Assembly: GCA_030057555.1 (NCBI GenBank)
Contig: JASGUU010000086.1
Span: 1-46,661, forward strand
DNA length: 46,661 nt
Reading direction: 5' to 3'
Source of the DNA: Bacillota bacterium
GTDB lineage: Bacteria; Bacillota; Clostridia; Saccharofermentanales; Fastidiosipilaceae
The notes beneath the pieces are model-generated. The model made no database searches, had not been told where the DNA came from, and was given only the letters and a program-made list of their open reading frames with translations. Shown here piece after piece: positions 33,051 to 41,357 of the stretch. Both the position numbers and the translations under genes were made by a program. Position 1 is the first letter of the stretch; every line of letters starts with the position of its first letter.

Positions 33051-33164
33051 GAGATTGTGAAGCGATCCAGGCTCTCTTGCTCTGATGTCATAAGATTAAC
33101 GTGAACCCGACAAGCAGCGCGCTGCATAGCGGCCTGCACGCCGCGCAGCGGTGTGCGTGCCCCA

Positions 33165-33436
33165 TCGTGGTCAAGAAGGCGAGAAATCCAAATCATTTTT
33201 TGGATAACTCTTCGTTTTGACCAGAATCGGCCCTTTTGTGGTCAAGATGAGGACTTTTCCAAATCATTTTTTGGAAAACTCCTCGTTTTGACCAGAATCG
33301 GCCCTTTTGTGGTCAAGATGGCGAGAAATCCGAATCTTTTTTTGGATTACTCCTCGTTTTGACCAGAAAGCACCCTTTTGTGGTCAAGATGGGGAATTTT
33401 CCAAATCTTTTTTTGGAAAACTCTTCGTTTTGACCA
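33165..33436. repeat. 71-bp intergenic tandem repeat of paired hairpins, 3.7 copies
   Basis: Three full 71-bp units (33215-33285, 33286-33356, 33357-33427) are flanked by a partial unit on each side. Each has two hairpins: TTGACCA with TGGTCAA around a 15-nt spacer, and a second with core CCAAA/TTTGG. In the second hairpin the flanks alternate between units (ATCC...GGAT in the first and third, TTCC...GGAA in the second and fourth), so pairing is kept while bases change. The period is not a multiple of three, so it is not coding. It lies between thrC and the DUF4870-like gene. Confidence 0.92.
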
Positions 33437-33611
33437 CCAGAAGTCCACAGGCTGCTTTTTCCACCTTGCCAGCCGTCTTCCTGGCATGCACCCCCGCTTC
33501 CTGACATTCTTGATGTGCACCTAACTGATTGCGACTGGAAGAGAAACGGACGGGATTTTGCGTTATCATGTCTATTGTCGGTCTTTATGACTGCAACAGG
33601 AGATCAATAAC

Positions 33612-34028
33612 ATGTTTGTGGAACGTCAACACGGCCCGGAGACCTCGTCTTTCCTGCCGACGGTTGAGGATCGCTGGATTGCGCTGGCTGCCTATGTCGG
33701 TGGCCTCGTCATCAGCCTGCTGCCACTGTTCGGGAGCTGGGCCTGTTGGGTCGTCCCGCTGGTCATCCTGCTGCTCGAACGCAGCAGCCGCCTGATCCGC
33801 TACAGTGCCGCCCAGGCCCTGACGCTGAGCATTGCCCAGCTGGCCGTATCGATCGTCGTCATCGTGCTCAGTGCCACTGTTATTCTGATCCCGCTCGGCA
33901 TCGCATTGAGCTGGATCGCCAACATCGCGTACTGGGTGCTGCTTGTCGTCGCGTCCTACTTTGCCTGGAAGCGCACCGAGTGGCGCATCCCCTTCCTGTG
34001 CCAGCTGGCCGACCGCATGGCCGGCTGA
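33612..34028 (+). CDS. Small membrane protein, DUF4870/Tic20-like
   Basis: 138 residues with three or four hydrophobic segments. The pattern fits DUF4870: an early helix pair (ALAAYVGGLVISLLPLFGSW, CWVVPLVILLLE), then RYSAAQALTLSIAQL, and an ending YFAWKRTEWRIPFLCQLADRM that matches the family's A-x-x-G-E/T-x-x-R-I-P-F close. Function of the family is unknown. CAGGAG stands before the ATG. It is a single gene between the hairpin array and a tRNA. Confidence 0.75.
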   Translation: MFVERQHGPETSSFLPTVEDRWIALAAYVGGLVISLLPLFGSWACWVVPLVILLLERSSRLIRYSAAQALTLSIAQLAVSIVVIVLSATVILIPLGIALSWIANIAYWVLLVVASYFAWKRTEWRIPFLCQLADRMAG

Positions 34029-34077
34029 GAACGGGACATACCGGCGGTCGGGAGTCTGCTCCCTTCCGCCGACACAT

Positions 34078-34154
34078 GCGCTCATAGCTCAGAAGGATAG
34101 AGCAACCGCCTCCTAAGCGGTAGGTCGCACGTTCGAATCGTGCTGGGCGCACCA
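34078..34154 (+). tRNA. tRNA-Arg (anticodon CCT)
   Basis: Complete cloverleaf: acceptor GCGCTCA with TGGGCGC (one G-T pair); D stem GCTC/GAGC; anticodon stem ACCGC/GCGGT with loop CTCCTAA, giving anticodon CCT at 34112-34114; T stem GCACG/CGTGC with loop TTCGAAT; discriminator A and encoded CCA. It reads AGG arginine codons. Confidence 0.97.
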
Positions 34155-34157
34155 GCT

Positions 34158-34200
34158 GAAGCCCTCCGTGACGGGGTTTGCCGCCGTCACGGAAGGCTTC
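34158..34200 (+). terminator. Long hairpin just after the tRNA
   Basis: A 17-bp stem with one mismatch (34158-34174 with 34184-34200, outer arms GAAGCC/GGCTTC, inner TCCGTGACGG/CCGTCACGGA) starts 3 nt after the CCA. No T-run follows, so it may end or stabilise the tRNA transcript through structure alone. The promoter box of the next gene starts 2 nt later. Confidence 0.55.
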
Positions 34201-34202
34201 GT

Positions 34203-34208
34203 TATAAT
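34203..34208 (+). promoter_or_regulatory. Likely -10 element for the rhodanese-like gene
   Basis: A perfect TATAAT lies 47 nt before the start at 34255. The nearest -35-like hexamer is TTGCCG (34178-34183) with 19-nt spacing, inside the hairpin loop region. This would make the rhodanese-like gene independent of the tRNA. Confidence 0.5.
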
Positions 34209-34254
34209 CAGGCAAAGAACATCGACATCCTGTGCTTCGGGGAGGGAGGCGGTG

Positions 34255-34587
34255 ATGGCCAGAAAACGGGCGCTCCTGCCGATCAATGAAGTCAATCGCA
34301 TCGCGGCCGGACGTGAGGGCAGCCTCATCATTGATGTGCGGACGGAAGCCGAATATGAGAGCGGACATCTGCCCGGCGCCCGCCTGCATCCCCATCAGCG
34401 GATCGCCCTGACACTGACGGAGGAGGCCCCTGATCTCGGCACGCCGCTGATTCTCTACAGCCGCACGGGCAGGCGCTCGTCAAAGGCCTGTCAGCTGCTG
34501 CGGCAGCTCGGCTATACGGATGTCAGTGATGCAGGTGGAATTGTGGACTATACCGGCATTTTGGAGTTCGGCCGGGCGCGCGGCTGA
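34255..34587 (+). CDS. Rhodanese-fold protein lacking the catalytic cysteine
   Basis: 110 residues, one rhodanese domain. Typical features are LIIDVRTEAEYESGHLPGA and the closing DAGGIVDYTGILEFG. The active-site loop should read YCRxGxRS; here it is LILYSRTGRRSSKA, with Ser in the cysteine position. Without the Cys, sulfur transfer is not expected, so the protein may be a sensor, a binding domain, or simply inactive. GGGAGGGAGG precedes the ATG, and the longer upstream reading frame is not needed. It is followed 51 nt later by fucU on the same strand. Confidence 0.82.
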   Translation: MARKRALLPINEVNRIAAGREGSLIIDVRTEAEYESGHLPGARLHPHQRIALTLTEEAPDLGTPLILYSRTGRRSSKACQLLRQLGYTDVSDAGGIVDYTGILEFGRARG

Positions 34588-34638
34588 GATCAGCAGCATG
34601 CGTTCGTGTTTCCGGACAGGAGAAGAAGGAGAAACCCC

Positions 34639-35082
34639 ATGCTCAAAGGCATTCCCGCCATCCTGCCGCCCCGCCTGCTGATGTATCTCAGCGAGATGGG
34701 GCATGGCGACCGTCTGGTGATCGGAGATGCGAATTTCCCGGCCGCCTCGATCGCGGCCACCTCAGGCCGGCTGATTCGCTGCGATGGCCACGGCGCGGTC
34801 GCCCTGCTCGACGCGATCCTCGAACTCATGCCGCTGGACAGCTATGTCGAGCGGCCGGTGGGACTGATGCAGGTGATGCCGGGCGATCCCGTCGCCACCC
34901 CGATCTGGGCTGAGTACGCCGCCGTCATAGCCCGCCATGATCCGCGCGGCAGGGCTGCAATCCGTGAGATCGAGCGCTTCCGATTCTACGAGGAGGCGCG
35001 TGACACCTATGTGACGATCGCCTCCGGCGAGACGGCGCTTTATGCCAATATCATCCTGCAGAAGGGCGTCATTACGGACTGA
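34639..35082 (+). CDS. fucU: L-fucose mutarotase, RbsD/FucU family
   Basis: 147 residues. RbsD/FucU proteins interconvert sugar anomers; FucU acts on fucose. LSEMGHGDRLVIGDANFPA contains the catalytic His (about 22) and the DANFPA motif that favours FucU over RbsD. The end (ALYANIILQKGVI) is also typical. AAGGAG precedes the ATG. It stands before a ceramidase-like and a glycosidase gene, which fits use of host or plant glycans containing fucose. Confidence 0.88.
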   Translation: MLKGIPAILPPRLLMYLSEMGHGDRLVIGDANFPAASIAATSGRLIRCDGHGAVALLDAILELMPLDSYVERPVGLMQVMPGDPVATPIWAEYAAVIARHDPRGRAAIREIERFRFYEEARDTYVTIASGETALYANIILQKGVITD

Positions 35083-35235
35083 AGCGCCAGGTCTGCTGCA
35101 TGGTGCGGAGTACAATGGCACATGGCAGGTGCTGCGGCAGACGCAGCTTATGGCCGGGTGGGGATTGGCAGGATATCCATGTTCGTCGTCCCGGCGCAGT
35201 ATCAGACTGGATCATGAGATGGAGGCGGTGCAGGT

Positions 35236-36621
35236 ATGGGGAAACTGAAGGCAGGCTGGGGACAGGCCGACATCACACCGCGCGGAGGGCCGATCTCCCT
35301 TTGCGGACAATTCGAGACCAGAATCACTTCCGAAATCCTGGACCCCATGCTGGCGGTGGCGCTGATACTGGAAAAAGACGGCGTCCGCAGCATCTGGGTG
35401 GGATGCGACATCATCTCGGCCTATGATGTTCTGACCGCTGAAGTGGAGACGCTGCTGCTGGATCGGCTGCCCGGCTTTGAGCCGGATCAGCTGACCATCG
35501 CCGGCACGCACATCCATACAGGCCCCTATATCAAGCGGGACAACATGTTGTCTCTGACAGGCGACGAGGGCCAAAAAGAAGATCCCGGCACCCTCAGCAC
35601 AGCGGAATGCAGGCGGCAGATCGCTGCCGGGATTTGCCAGGCGGTGCTGATGGCCCGGCAGAATATGGAGGAGAGCGAGCTTAGCCTCTCTGTTGCCCAT
35701 ATCATCACCGGTGTAAACCGGCGCGTGGTCTACAGGGATGGCTCTGCCCGCATGTATGGACAGCTGGATACGGATGCTTTCTCCCATATGGAAAGCCGCG
35801 ACGGCGGGCCATCCCAGTTTCTGTATGTGCACCGGCTGTCGGACAGTGCCCTGACCGGAGTTGTCTGCAATGTACCCTGTACGGCGCAGTGCGATGAAAT
35901 GGCGGACTACGTTACGGCGGATTACTGGGGCGTGGTGCGCGGGCACGTGCAGAGCGGGCTGGGTGACCATGTGCGCATATTGCCGCTGTGTCGGGCGGCG
36001 GGCGACCTTTCCCCGCATCCGATGGTGGACAGGATCGCCGGTTTCGACAGCACACGCTGGGGCCGTCAGCGGTCGCTGGATCTGGGATGCTGGATTGCCG
36101 AAAACATCGTCAGCCACCAGAATCGTATCCTGCGCCGTTATGGCGGGGATGCTGTGCTCAGGCAATATGGCACCAGGATATCTTTGCCCCTGTGGCAGGT
36201 AACGGAGCAGGAATATCAGGATGCCTGCAAATACCTGGTAGACCCCGCCAACTTTGATGACGCTGGCAAACCCCGTGATGCATTTGGCTATGCCAATGCC
36301 TGGACGCGCAAAAAGAGAGTGGAAGAACACCCGGCTCACTATGAGGTGGACGTCCGGGCAACGCGCATCGGGGACATCGCCTTCCTGACGCTGCCGTTTG
36401 AAGCGTACATTGAATATGCGGACCGCATCCGGATGGCAGTGCCCGGGATGGTGGTGTTCGATGTGCAGCTGGCCTGCGACTGCCTGGGCTATCTGCCCAC
36501 CCGAAACGCCGTTCAGGGCGGCCATTACAGCGCCAACATTTTCAATGGCCTGTGCAGTCCGGAAGAGGGCGGCGAGATATTCGTGGAGGAGAGCATCCGC
36601 ATCCTCCGCGAACTGTTCTAG
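35236..36621 (+). CDS. Neutral/alkaline non-lysosomal ceramidase-like hydrolase
   Basis: 461 residues with no signal peptide, so probably cytoplasmic. The start (GWGQADITPRGGPISLCG) and the zinc motif THIHTGP at 91-97 fit the N-terminal domain of the neutral ceramidase superfamily, as does VVCNVPCTAQCDEMAD further on. Many bacterial members lack the C-terminal domain of true ceramidases and sit in carbohydrate-use clusters with unknown substrates. That applies here: the next gene is a GH5-like enzyme. TGGAGG lies upstream of the ATG. The true substrate is not known. Confidence 0.8.
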   Translation: MGKLKAGWGQADITPRGGPISLCGQFETRITSEILDPMLAVALILEKDGVRSIWVGCDIISAYDVLTAEVETLLLDRLPGFEPDQLTIAGTHIHTGPYIKRDNMLSLTGDEGQKEDPGTLSTAECRRQIAAGICQAVLMARQNMEESELSLSVAHIITGVNRRVVYRDGSARMYGQLDTDAFSHMESRDGGPSQFLYVHRLSDSALTGVVCNVPCTAQCDEMADYVTADYWGVVRGHVQSGLGDHVRILPLCRAAGDLSPHPMVDRIAGFDSTRWGRQRSLDLGCWIAENIVSHQNRILRRYGGDAVLRQYGTRISLPLWQVTEQEYQDACKYLVDPANFDDAGKPRDAFGYANAWTRKKRVEEHPAHYEVDVRATRIGDIAFLTLPFEAYIEYADRIRMAVPGMVVFDVQLACDCLGYLPTRNAVQGGHYSANIFNGLCSPEEGGEIFVEESIRILRELF

Positions 36622-36671
36622 GCGCTCTCTGCATTCCGGCTTCTCTCTGCGTGTTCCTGTCAGGAGGTACC

Positions 36672-38648
36672 ATGGCCAGATATATACCGTTTCCGTTCTA
36701 CCATGATGACATGCCCGTTGATATCTCTTCGGCCTTTGGCCGGACTGCCCCTGCGGGCCGGCACGGCTTCCTGCAGGTTCAGGGCGATCGTCTGGTGTTT
36801 GAGGACGGGACTCCGGGGCTGTTCTGGGGCGTTAATTTCAATGGCGGAGCCTGTTTCCCGCCCTTTGACTACTCCGAAAAGGTGGCCGCCCGCCTGCGCA
36901 AAAGCGGCGTCAACCTGGTGCGCTTCCACCAGCTGGATGCTGAGTGGAACACACCGAACATCTTCTCCTTCCAGAAAGGACAGCGGGTTGGCCATACGCA
37001 GTCGCTGCATCCTGAAAGCATGAAACGGCTGGACTATCTGGTTTCCTGTCTGAAAAAAGAGGGTGTCTACTGCTATCTGGACATGAATACCTACCGCAAT
37101 TTCAAAAGCGGGGACGGGGTGGAAAATGCCGCGGCGCTCAAGGACGCAGCCGATCCGTACTGCTATTACAACCGCAGACTCATCGATCTGCAGAAGAAGT
37201 TCATGTACGATATCTGGAACCATGTCAACCAGTTCACCGGACTGGCCTATAAGGATGATCCGGTCTTTGTGCTGACGGAAATCATTAATGAGCGCGATTT
37301 CTTCGGCCGGGAGCGGCTCAGGGTAGAGCCGTATGTGCAGGAATTCCGCGGACTCTATGAAGAATGGCTCAGGGAGCGTCAGCTGCCCGGTGAGGCCTGG
37401 GCCATTGACATCAATGACGACGGCATTGATTCGCTTGTGCAGTTCAAGGTGGAGGTGCAGCGCCGCTTCTACCGCGAGATGTACGACTACATGCGTGAAA
37501 TCGGCGTCAGAATCCCGATTGCCGGCACCAACTGGTACATCAACGGCGCCGTCACCAGATCCAACCAGGCCGTCAATGACTTCATGGATTCTCATACCTA
37601 CTACTATGACTGGAACTGGGGCGAGCATGACAAAAGATGCATGAACCGGGCCATCACGCAGTCTCCGTCTTTTGGCATGGAGTCCATAAGTTCCGTACGG
37701 GCGCTGGACCGTCCGTTGTTCGTCTCCGAATGGGATATGCCCTGGCCCAATGAATATCGGGCGGAGAGCCCTGTGCTGTACGCGGCCATCGGCGCTCTGC
37801 AGGGCTGGAGCGGCTGGGCGATTCATACCTATGCCTATGGCACCCGCCTGCGCGACATGAACATCCTGGGCAAGGAAGTGTCCTCATCCACCATCGGCGG
37901 CGTCCCCTATCGCGAGGGCATCTTCAGCACCTGGAATGATCCGGCCAAGTACGGCCTGTTCTATCATGCGGCGCTGATTGCCCGCCGCCAGGATGTCGCG
38001 ATTGCTCCGGAAACGCTGGCTGTCCGCGTGGAGGATCTGATTTCACGCCAGGAGCATGAGGCTTTGTCCAGGGCGGCGGAATGGAAGCGCGTGGGCGTGA
38101 CATTTGCCGAGAGCGATCCCGTGGCGCAGAAAACCGTGCCCCAGAGCAGCACCGTGCTGGAAGATACCGGGGAGGTCATTTCTGTTACGGGCGAACTATA
38201 TCGCTCCTGGCAGAAAAACTACGGCAGCATCGATACCGAACGCACAAAGTGCGTCTACGGATTCCTGGGCAAACAGGGCGAGATTCAACTGCAGGGCCTG
38301 ACGGTTGCGGCCACGACAGATTTCTGTGTGCTGGCGCTGTCATCGCTGACGGATGCGGGCATCCGCCGCTCTGACAACCTTTTGTTGACAGCCGTAGGCC
38401 GCGCCAGGAACACAGAGGCCCGGTTTGACGGGGATCAGATGCTGTCGTACGGCCGCCCGCCCGTACTGGTGGAAGTCATTGAAGCGTCCATCAGCATAGA
38501 AGTGGACAATCCCAACATGAAAGTATGGTCCGTCAACGCTGAAGGGATGTTTGCCGGCTCGCTGCCCAGCGAGTACCACGATGGCAGGCTGACGTTCAAA
38601 ATCGGAGACACGATGGCCAGCATGTACTATCTCATCCAGGCGGAATAG
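36672..38648 (+). CDS. GH5-like (clan A) glycoside hydrolase
   Basis: 658 residues, no signal peptide. A (beta/alpha)8 barrel of the cellulase/mannanase clan fits: FWGVNFNGGA at the start, KSGVNLVRFHQLD, acid/base LTEIINE with Glu207, and nucleophile FVSEWD with Glu353. After about 480 residues a beta-rich C-terminal domain follows. AGGAGG stands 4 nt before the ATG; earlier in-frame codons would run inside the upstream gene. Likely co-transcribed with the ceramidase-like gene. The lack of a signal suggests it acts on imported oligosaccharides or glycoconjugates. The exact family cannot be fixed by eye. Confidence 0.8.
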   Translation: MARYIPFPFYHDDMPVDISSAFGRTAPAGRHGFLQVQGDRLVFEDGTPGLFWGVNFNGGACFPPFDYSEKVAARLRKSGVNLVRFHQLDAEWNTPNIFSFQKGQRVGHTQSLHPESMKRLDYLVSCLKKEGVYCYLDMNTYRNFKSGDGVENAAALKDAADPYCYYNRRLIDLQKKFMYDIWNHVNQFTGLAYKDDPVFVLTEIINERDFFGRERLRVEPYVQEFRGLYEEWLRERQLPGEAWAIDINDDGIDSLVQFKVEVQRRFYREMYDYMREIGVRIPIAGTNWYINGAVTRSNQAVNDFMDSHTYYYDWNWGEHDKRCMNRAITQSPSFGMESISSVRALDRPLFVSEWDMPWPNEYRAESPVLYAAIGALQGWSGWAIHTYAYGTRLRDMNILGKEVSSSTIGGVPYREGIFSTWNDPAKYGLFYHAALIARRQDVAIAPETLAVRVEDLISRQEHEALSRAAEWKRVGVTFAESDPVAQKTVPQSSTVLEDTGEVISVTGELYRSWQKNYGSIDTERTKCVYGFLGKQGEIQLQGLTVAATTDFCVLALSSLTDAGIRRSDNLLLTAVGRARNTEARFDGDQMLSYGRPPVLVEVIEASISIEVDNPNMKVWSVNAEGMFAGSLPSEYHDGRLTFKIGDTMASMYYLIQAE

Positions 38649-38756
38649 GCTCGCCTGAAGTCCCGGCGCTGGGCCCTGGCTGCCGGCCGCTCTCCTGAAC
38701 CTGGGTGGATCGGGGAAGCCGCGCTTTTCAGCCTGGGTCAGTATGCAATGAACAAT

Positions 38757-38796
38757 AAATCGACTTCTGCACGATAAAGTGTGCAGAAGTCGATTT
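38757..38796. terminator. Bidirectional terminator between convergent glycosidase genes
   Basis: AAATCGACTTCTGCAC (38757-38772) pairs perfectly over 16 bp with GTGCAGAAGTCGATTT (38781-38796) around an 8-nt loop. T-rich ends on both strands allow termination of the GH5-like gene (plus) and the GH3 gene (minus). Confidence 0.85.
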
Positions 38797-38847
38797 CCTG
38801 CTCACAGCCCTGCCATGCACGTGGCAGCGCAGCCGGCAAAGCCTCTG

Positions 38848-41184
38848 TCAGCCACCGATCAGCCGTCCGAGTCCGCGGAAGAAGTGGCCGTTCGCCATGT
38901 CCAGCAGGCCCAGCATCACCTTCTCCTTCAGGCCGCCGAAAATCACGAGACTGCGCAGCGGCGAGCCGGCGGAGGCTGCCATCATCATGCGGAATTCGGG
39001 GGTCTCGTAACTCTTCTCCCCGCCGAAGGCTTTTGCCACCTTTCTCTCCACGGCTCTGTACACGAGTTTCATCACCAGGCTGAATTCCATCATCTCTTCA
39101 ACCGAATTGTCGACGGTGAACTCGCCCCTGCGGAGCACGGGTGCCGTATAGCGGCGCCCCAGCATGGTCTCCCACTCGGCCTGCAGCGGCCGCCCCTGCA
39201 ACGACTCGTACCAGGAACCCGCCTGCCAGGCAGGGACCGCGACTTCTTCTCCCGCGATATCCAGAGCTGCCGCGAGATTCGCGATCTGAATCTCATAGCG
39301 GCCGCCGGGCACCCGCCAGCCGTCCTGCCAGATGGCGAAGCTGCGCTCCTCAAGCTCAAACGAGACTTCCTTCGTCTCGCCGGGCTCAAGCCGGACCTTT
39401 GTGAAAGCCTTTAATTCGCGCAGGGGGCGGTGGATGCCCTCCTGCGGCGGCGCCACATAGAGCTGCACCACTTCGGCACCGGCGACAGGGCCGCTGTTCG
39501 TTACCTGGACACGCACCGTGTGCCCTGAGACCTTGAGGTCAGAATAGGCAAAGCTGGTGTAGCCGAGGCCGTAACCGAAGGGCCAGCGCACCGGCACGCC
39601 GGCCTTTTCGTAATAGCGATAGCCGACATGGATGCCTTCGAGATAGAGGGCATCTTTGGTCCGGCTGAAATACTCCGACGAGGGCACATCGCGGTAGTGG
39701 AGGGGCCAGCTCTCCGCGAGCCTGCCCGAAGGGTTGGTACGGCCGTAGAGCAGGTTGGCGATGGCCTCGCCCCCGGCCTGTCCCGGCAGCCCCATGTAGA
39801 GGATCGCAGGCACCTCGTCCGCCCAGTCGCACTCCACTGCGGAACCGCAGAGCAGAACGACGACCGTGCTGGGGTTGGCCGCCGCGACCGCCCGGATCAG
39901 GCGGACATGGCCCGCGGGCATGCTCATGTCCTCCCGGTCATAGCCCTCGGACTCGTAGTGCCCCGGCAGGCCGGCGAAGACCACGGCCACGTCGGCTTTT
40001 CGGGCCGCGGCCTCGGCCTCGGCCACGAGTTCATCCGTGGTGTCGCCGCGTTCGTCGCAGCCGGCGGCATAGAGAGCGACGGGCAGACTGTCGAGCGGCT
40101 GGCTCAGGTGGGTGGGATTGATGTGGCTCGAGCCGGCTCCCTGGAAACGCATGGCCTTCGCCATGGCTCCGATGACGGCGATCCTCGTCCCCTCGGCCAG
40201 AGGCAGGATCCCGCCCTCGTTCTGCAGCAGCACAGCACCCTCCTCGGCCGCCCGGCGCGCCAGGGCATGGTGCTCCCCGTAGTCGCAGACCGGCTTCTCC
40301 CGCAGGCTCTCTACGTTCCGGAAGACCTGCTTCAGAATGCGCCGGCAGCTGGTGTCGACACAGTCTGCGGGCAGCCTGCCCGAGCGTACCGCCGCCGCCA
40401 CCTGATCTTCCATATAGGCGCTGCCGCCCGGCATGCTGAGGTCGCAGCCGGCTCTGAAACCTTCGATGCGGTCGCTCATGCCGCCCCAGTCGGTGACAAC
40501 GAAACCGTCAAAGCCCCACTCCTCACGCAGGATCTCCGTCAGCAGGCGACGGTGGTCGCTGCAGTGGATTCCGTTCAGTTTGGGATAGGCGCACATCACC
40601 GTGGCGGGCCGGCCTTCCTTGACAGCGATCTCAAAGCCCGTCAGATAGATCTCGCGCAGCGTCCGTTCATCGAGAATGGAGTTGGAGTTGAAGCGGCTGA
40701 GTTCCTGTGAGTTGGCGGCGAAATGCTTGAGACTGGTCCCGACTCCCTCTCCTTCGGCGCCCTGAATAAAGGCGGCAGCCAGCTTCCCCGAAAGGAGAGG
40801 GTCCTCCGAGAAATACTCAAAGTTGCGCCCGCAGAGCGGGTTGCGCTTGATGTTGCAGCCGGGACCGAGGACGACGCCCACACCCTGATCCTTCGCCTCG
40901 ACAGCGATGGCGGCGCCCACCGCCCGCAACAGTTCGGGATCCCAGCTGCCGGCTCCTGTCACCTCCGAAGGAAAGCAGGTAGCTGCCCGGGACACGTTGA
41001 TGCCAAGCATGTCCGTGCCCTCGCCCGGCTCCTGCTTGCGCAGCCCATGAGGGCCGTCACAGACAAACATGGCGGGAATGCCATGCTCGGGAAACGCCTT
41101 CGTTTCCCAGAAGGAGGCGCCGGAACCCAGCGCGATTTTGTCCTCCAGATTCATGCCGGATACGATACGATCAATCTCAGTCAT
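38848..41184 (-). CDS. GH3 family beta-glycosidase
   Basis: 778 residues, no signal peptide. Order: N-terminal barrel with DGPHGLR, the KHFAAN motif (about 153-158) and nucleophile Asp232 in GFVVTDWGG; a C-terminal alpha/beta domain with AVVFAGLPGHYESEGYDRED (acid/base region); and a fibronectin-III-like domain (RPLRELKAFTKVRLEPGET). A further ~110 residues at the end are not typical. Such enzymes remove terminal beta-glucosyl, xylosyl or N-acetylglucosaminyl residues; the specificity is not visible. The ATG at 41184 has AAAGGAG upstream. An ATG at 41208 lies ahead of that ribosome binding site and is less likely. Confidence 0.92.
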   Translation of the reverse strand: MTEIDRIVSGMNLEDKIALGSGASFWETKAFPEHGIPAMFVCDGPHGLRKQEPGEGTDMLGINVSRAATCFPSEVTGAGSWDPELLRAVGAAIAVEAKDQGVGVVLGPGCNIKRNPLCGRNFEYFSEDPLLSGKLAAAFIQGAEGEGVGTSLKHFAANSQELSRFNSNSILDERTLREIYLTGFEIAVKEGRPATVMCAYPKLNGIHCSDHRRLLTEILREEWGFDGFVVTDWGGMSDRIEGFRAGCDLSMPGGSAYMEDQVAAAVRSGRLPADCVDTSCRRILKQVFRNVESLREKPVCDYGEHHALARRAAEEGAVLLQNEGGILPLAEGTRIAVIGAMAKAMRFQGAGSSHINPTHLSQPLDSLPVALYAAGCDERGDTTDELVAEAEAAARKADVAVVFAGLPGHYESEGYDREDMSMPAGHVRLIRAVAAANPSTVVVLLCGSAVECDWADEVPAILYMGLPGQAGGEAIANLLYGRTNPSGRLAESWPLHYRDVPSSEYFSRTKDALYLEGIHVGYRYYEKAGVPVRWPFGYGLGYTSFAYSDLKVSGHTVRVQVTNSGPVAGAEVVQLYVAPPQEGIHRPLRELKAFTKVRLEPGETKEVSFELEERSFAIWQDGWRVPGGRYEIQIANLAAALDIAGEEVAVPAWQAGSWYESLQGRPLQAEWETMLGRRYTAPVLRRGEFTVDNSVEEMMEFSLVMKLVYRAVERKVAKAFGGEKSYETPEFRMMMAASAGSPLRSLVIFGGLKEKVMLGLLDMANGHFFRGLGRLIGG

Positions 41185-41271
41185 GCCGGAATCTCCTTTG
41201 TCGCACACCCCTGCCGAAGGCAGGTACAGACAATCAACGACAGAATCAGCGGAATGCGGCCAGACAGTTTC

Positions 41272-41277
41272 ATTATA
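41272..41277 (-). promoter_or_regulatory. Likely -10 element for the GH3 gene
   Basis: A perfect TATAAT on the minus strand lies about 90 nt upstream of the GH3 start, in the 173-bp gap after the CPBP protease gene. No clear -35 was found. It suggests the GH3 gene has its own promoter. Confidence 0.45.
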
Positions 41278-41357
41278 GATCTACGCGCTGCGAAGAGCAG
41301 CTGCGGACGCGGACGCGGTGAGAACTTTGCAGAAAAGGAAGGGCGGAAAGCTCTGCC

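Noticed and set aside
33165-33436. CRISPR array
   Set aside because: The units are contiguous 71-bp repeats with no unique spacers and no cas genes nearby.
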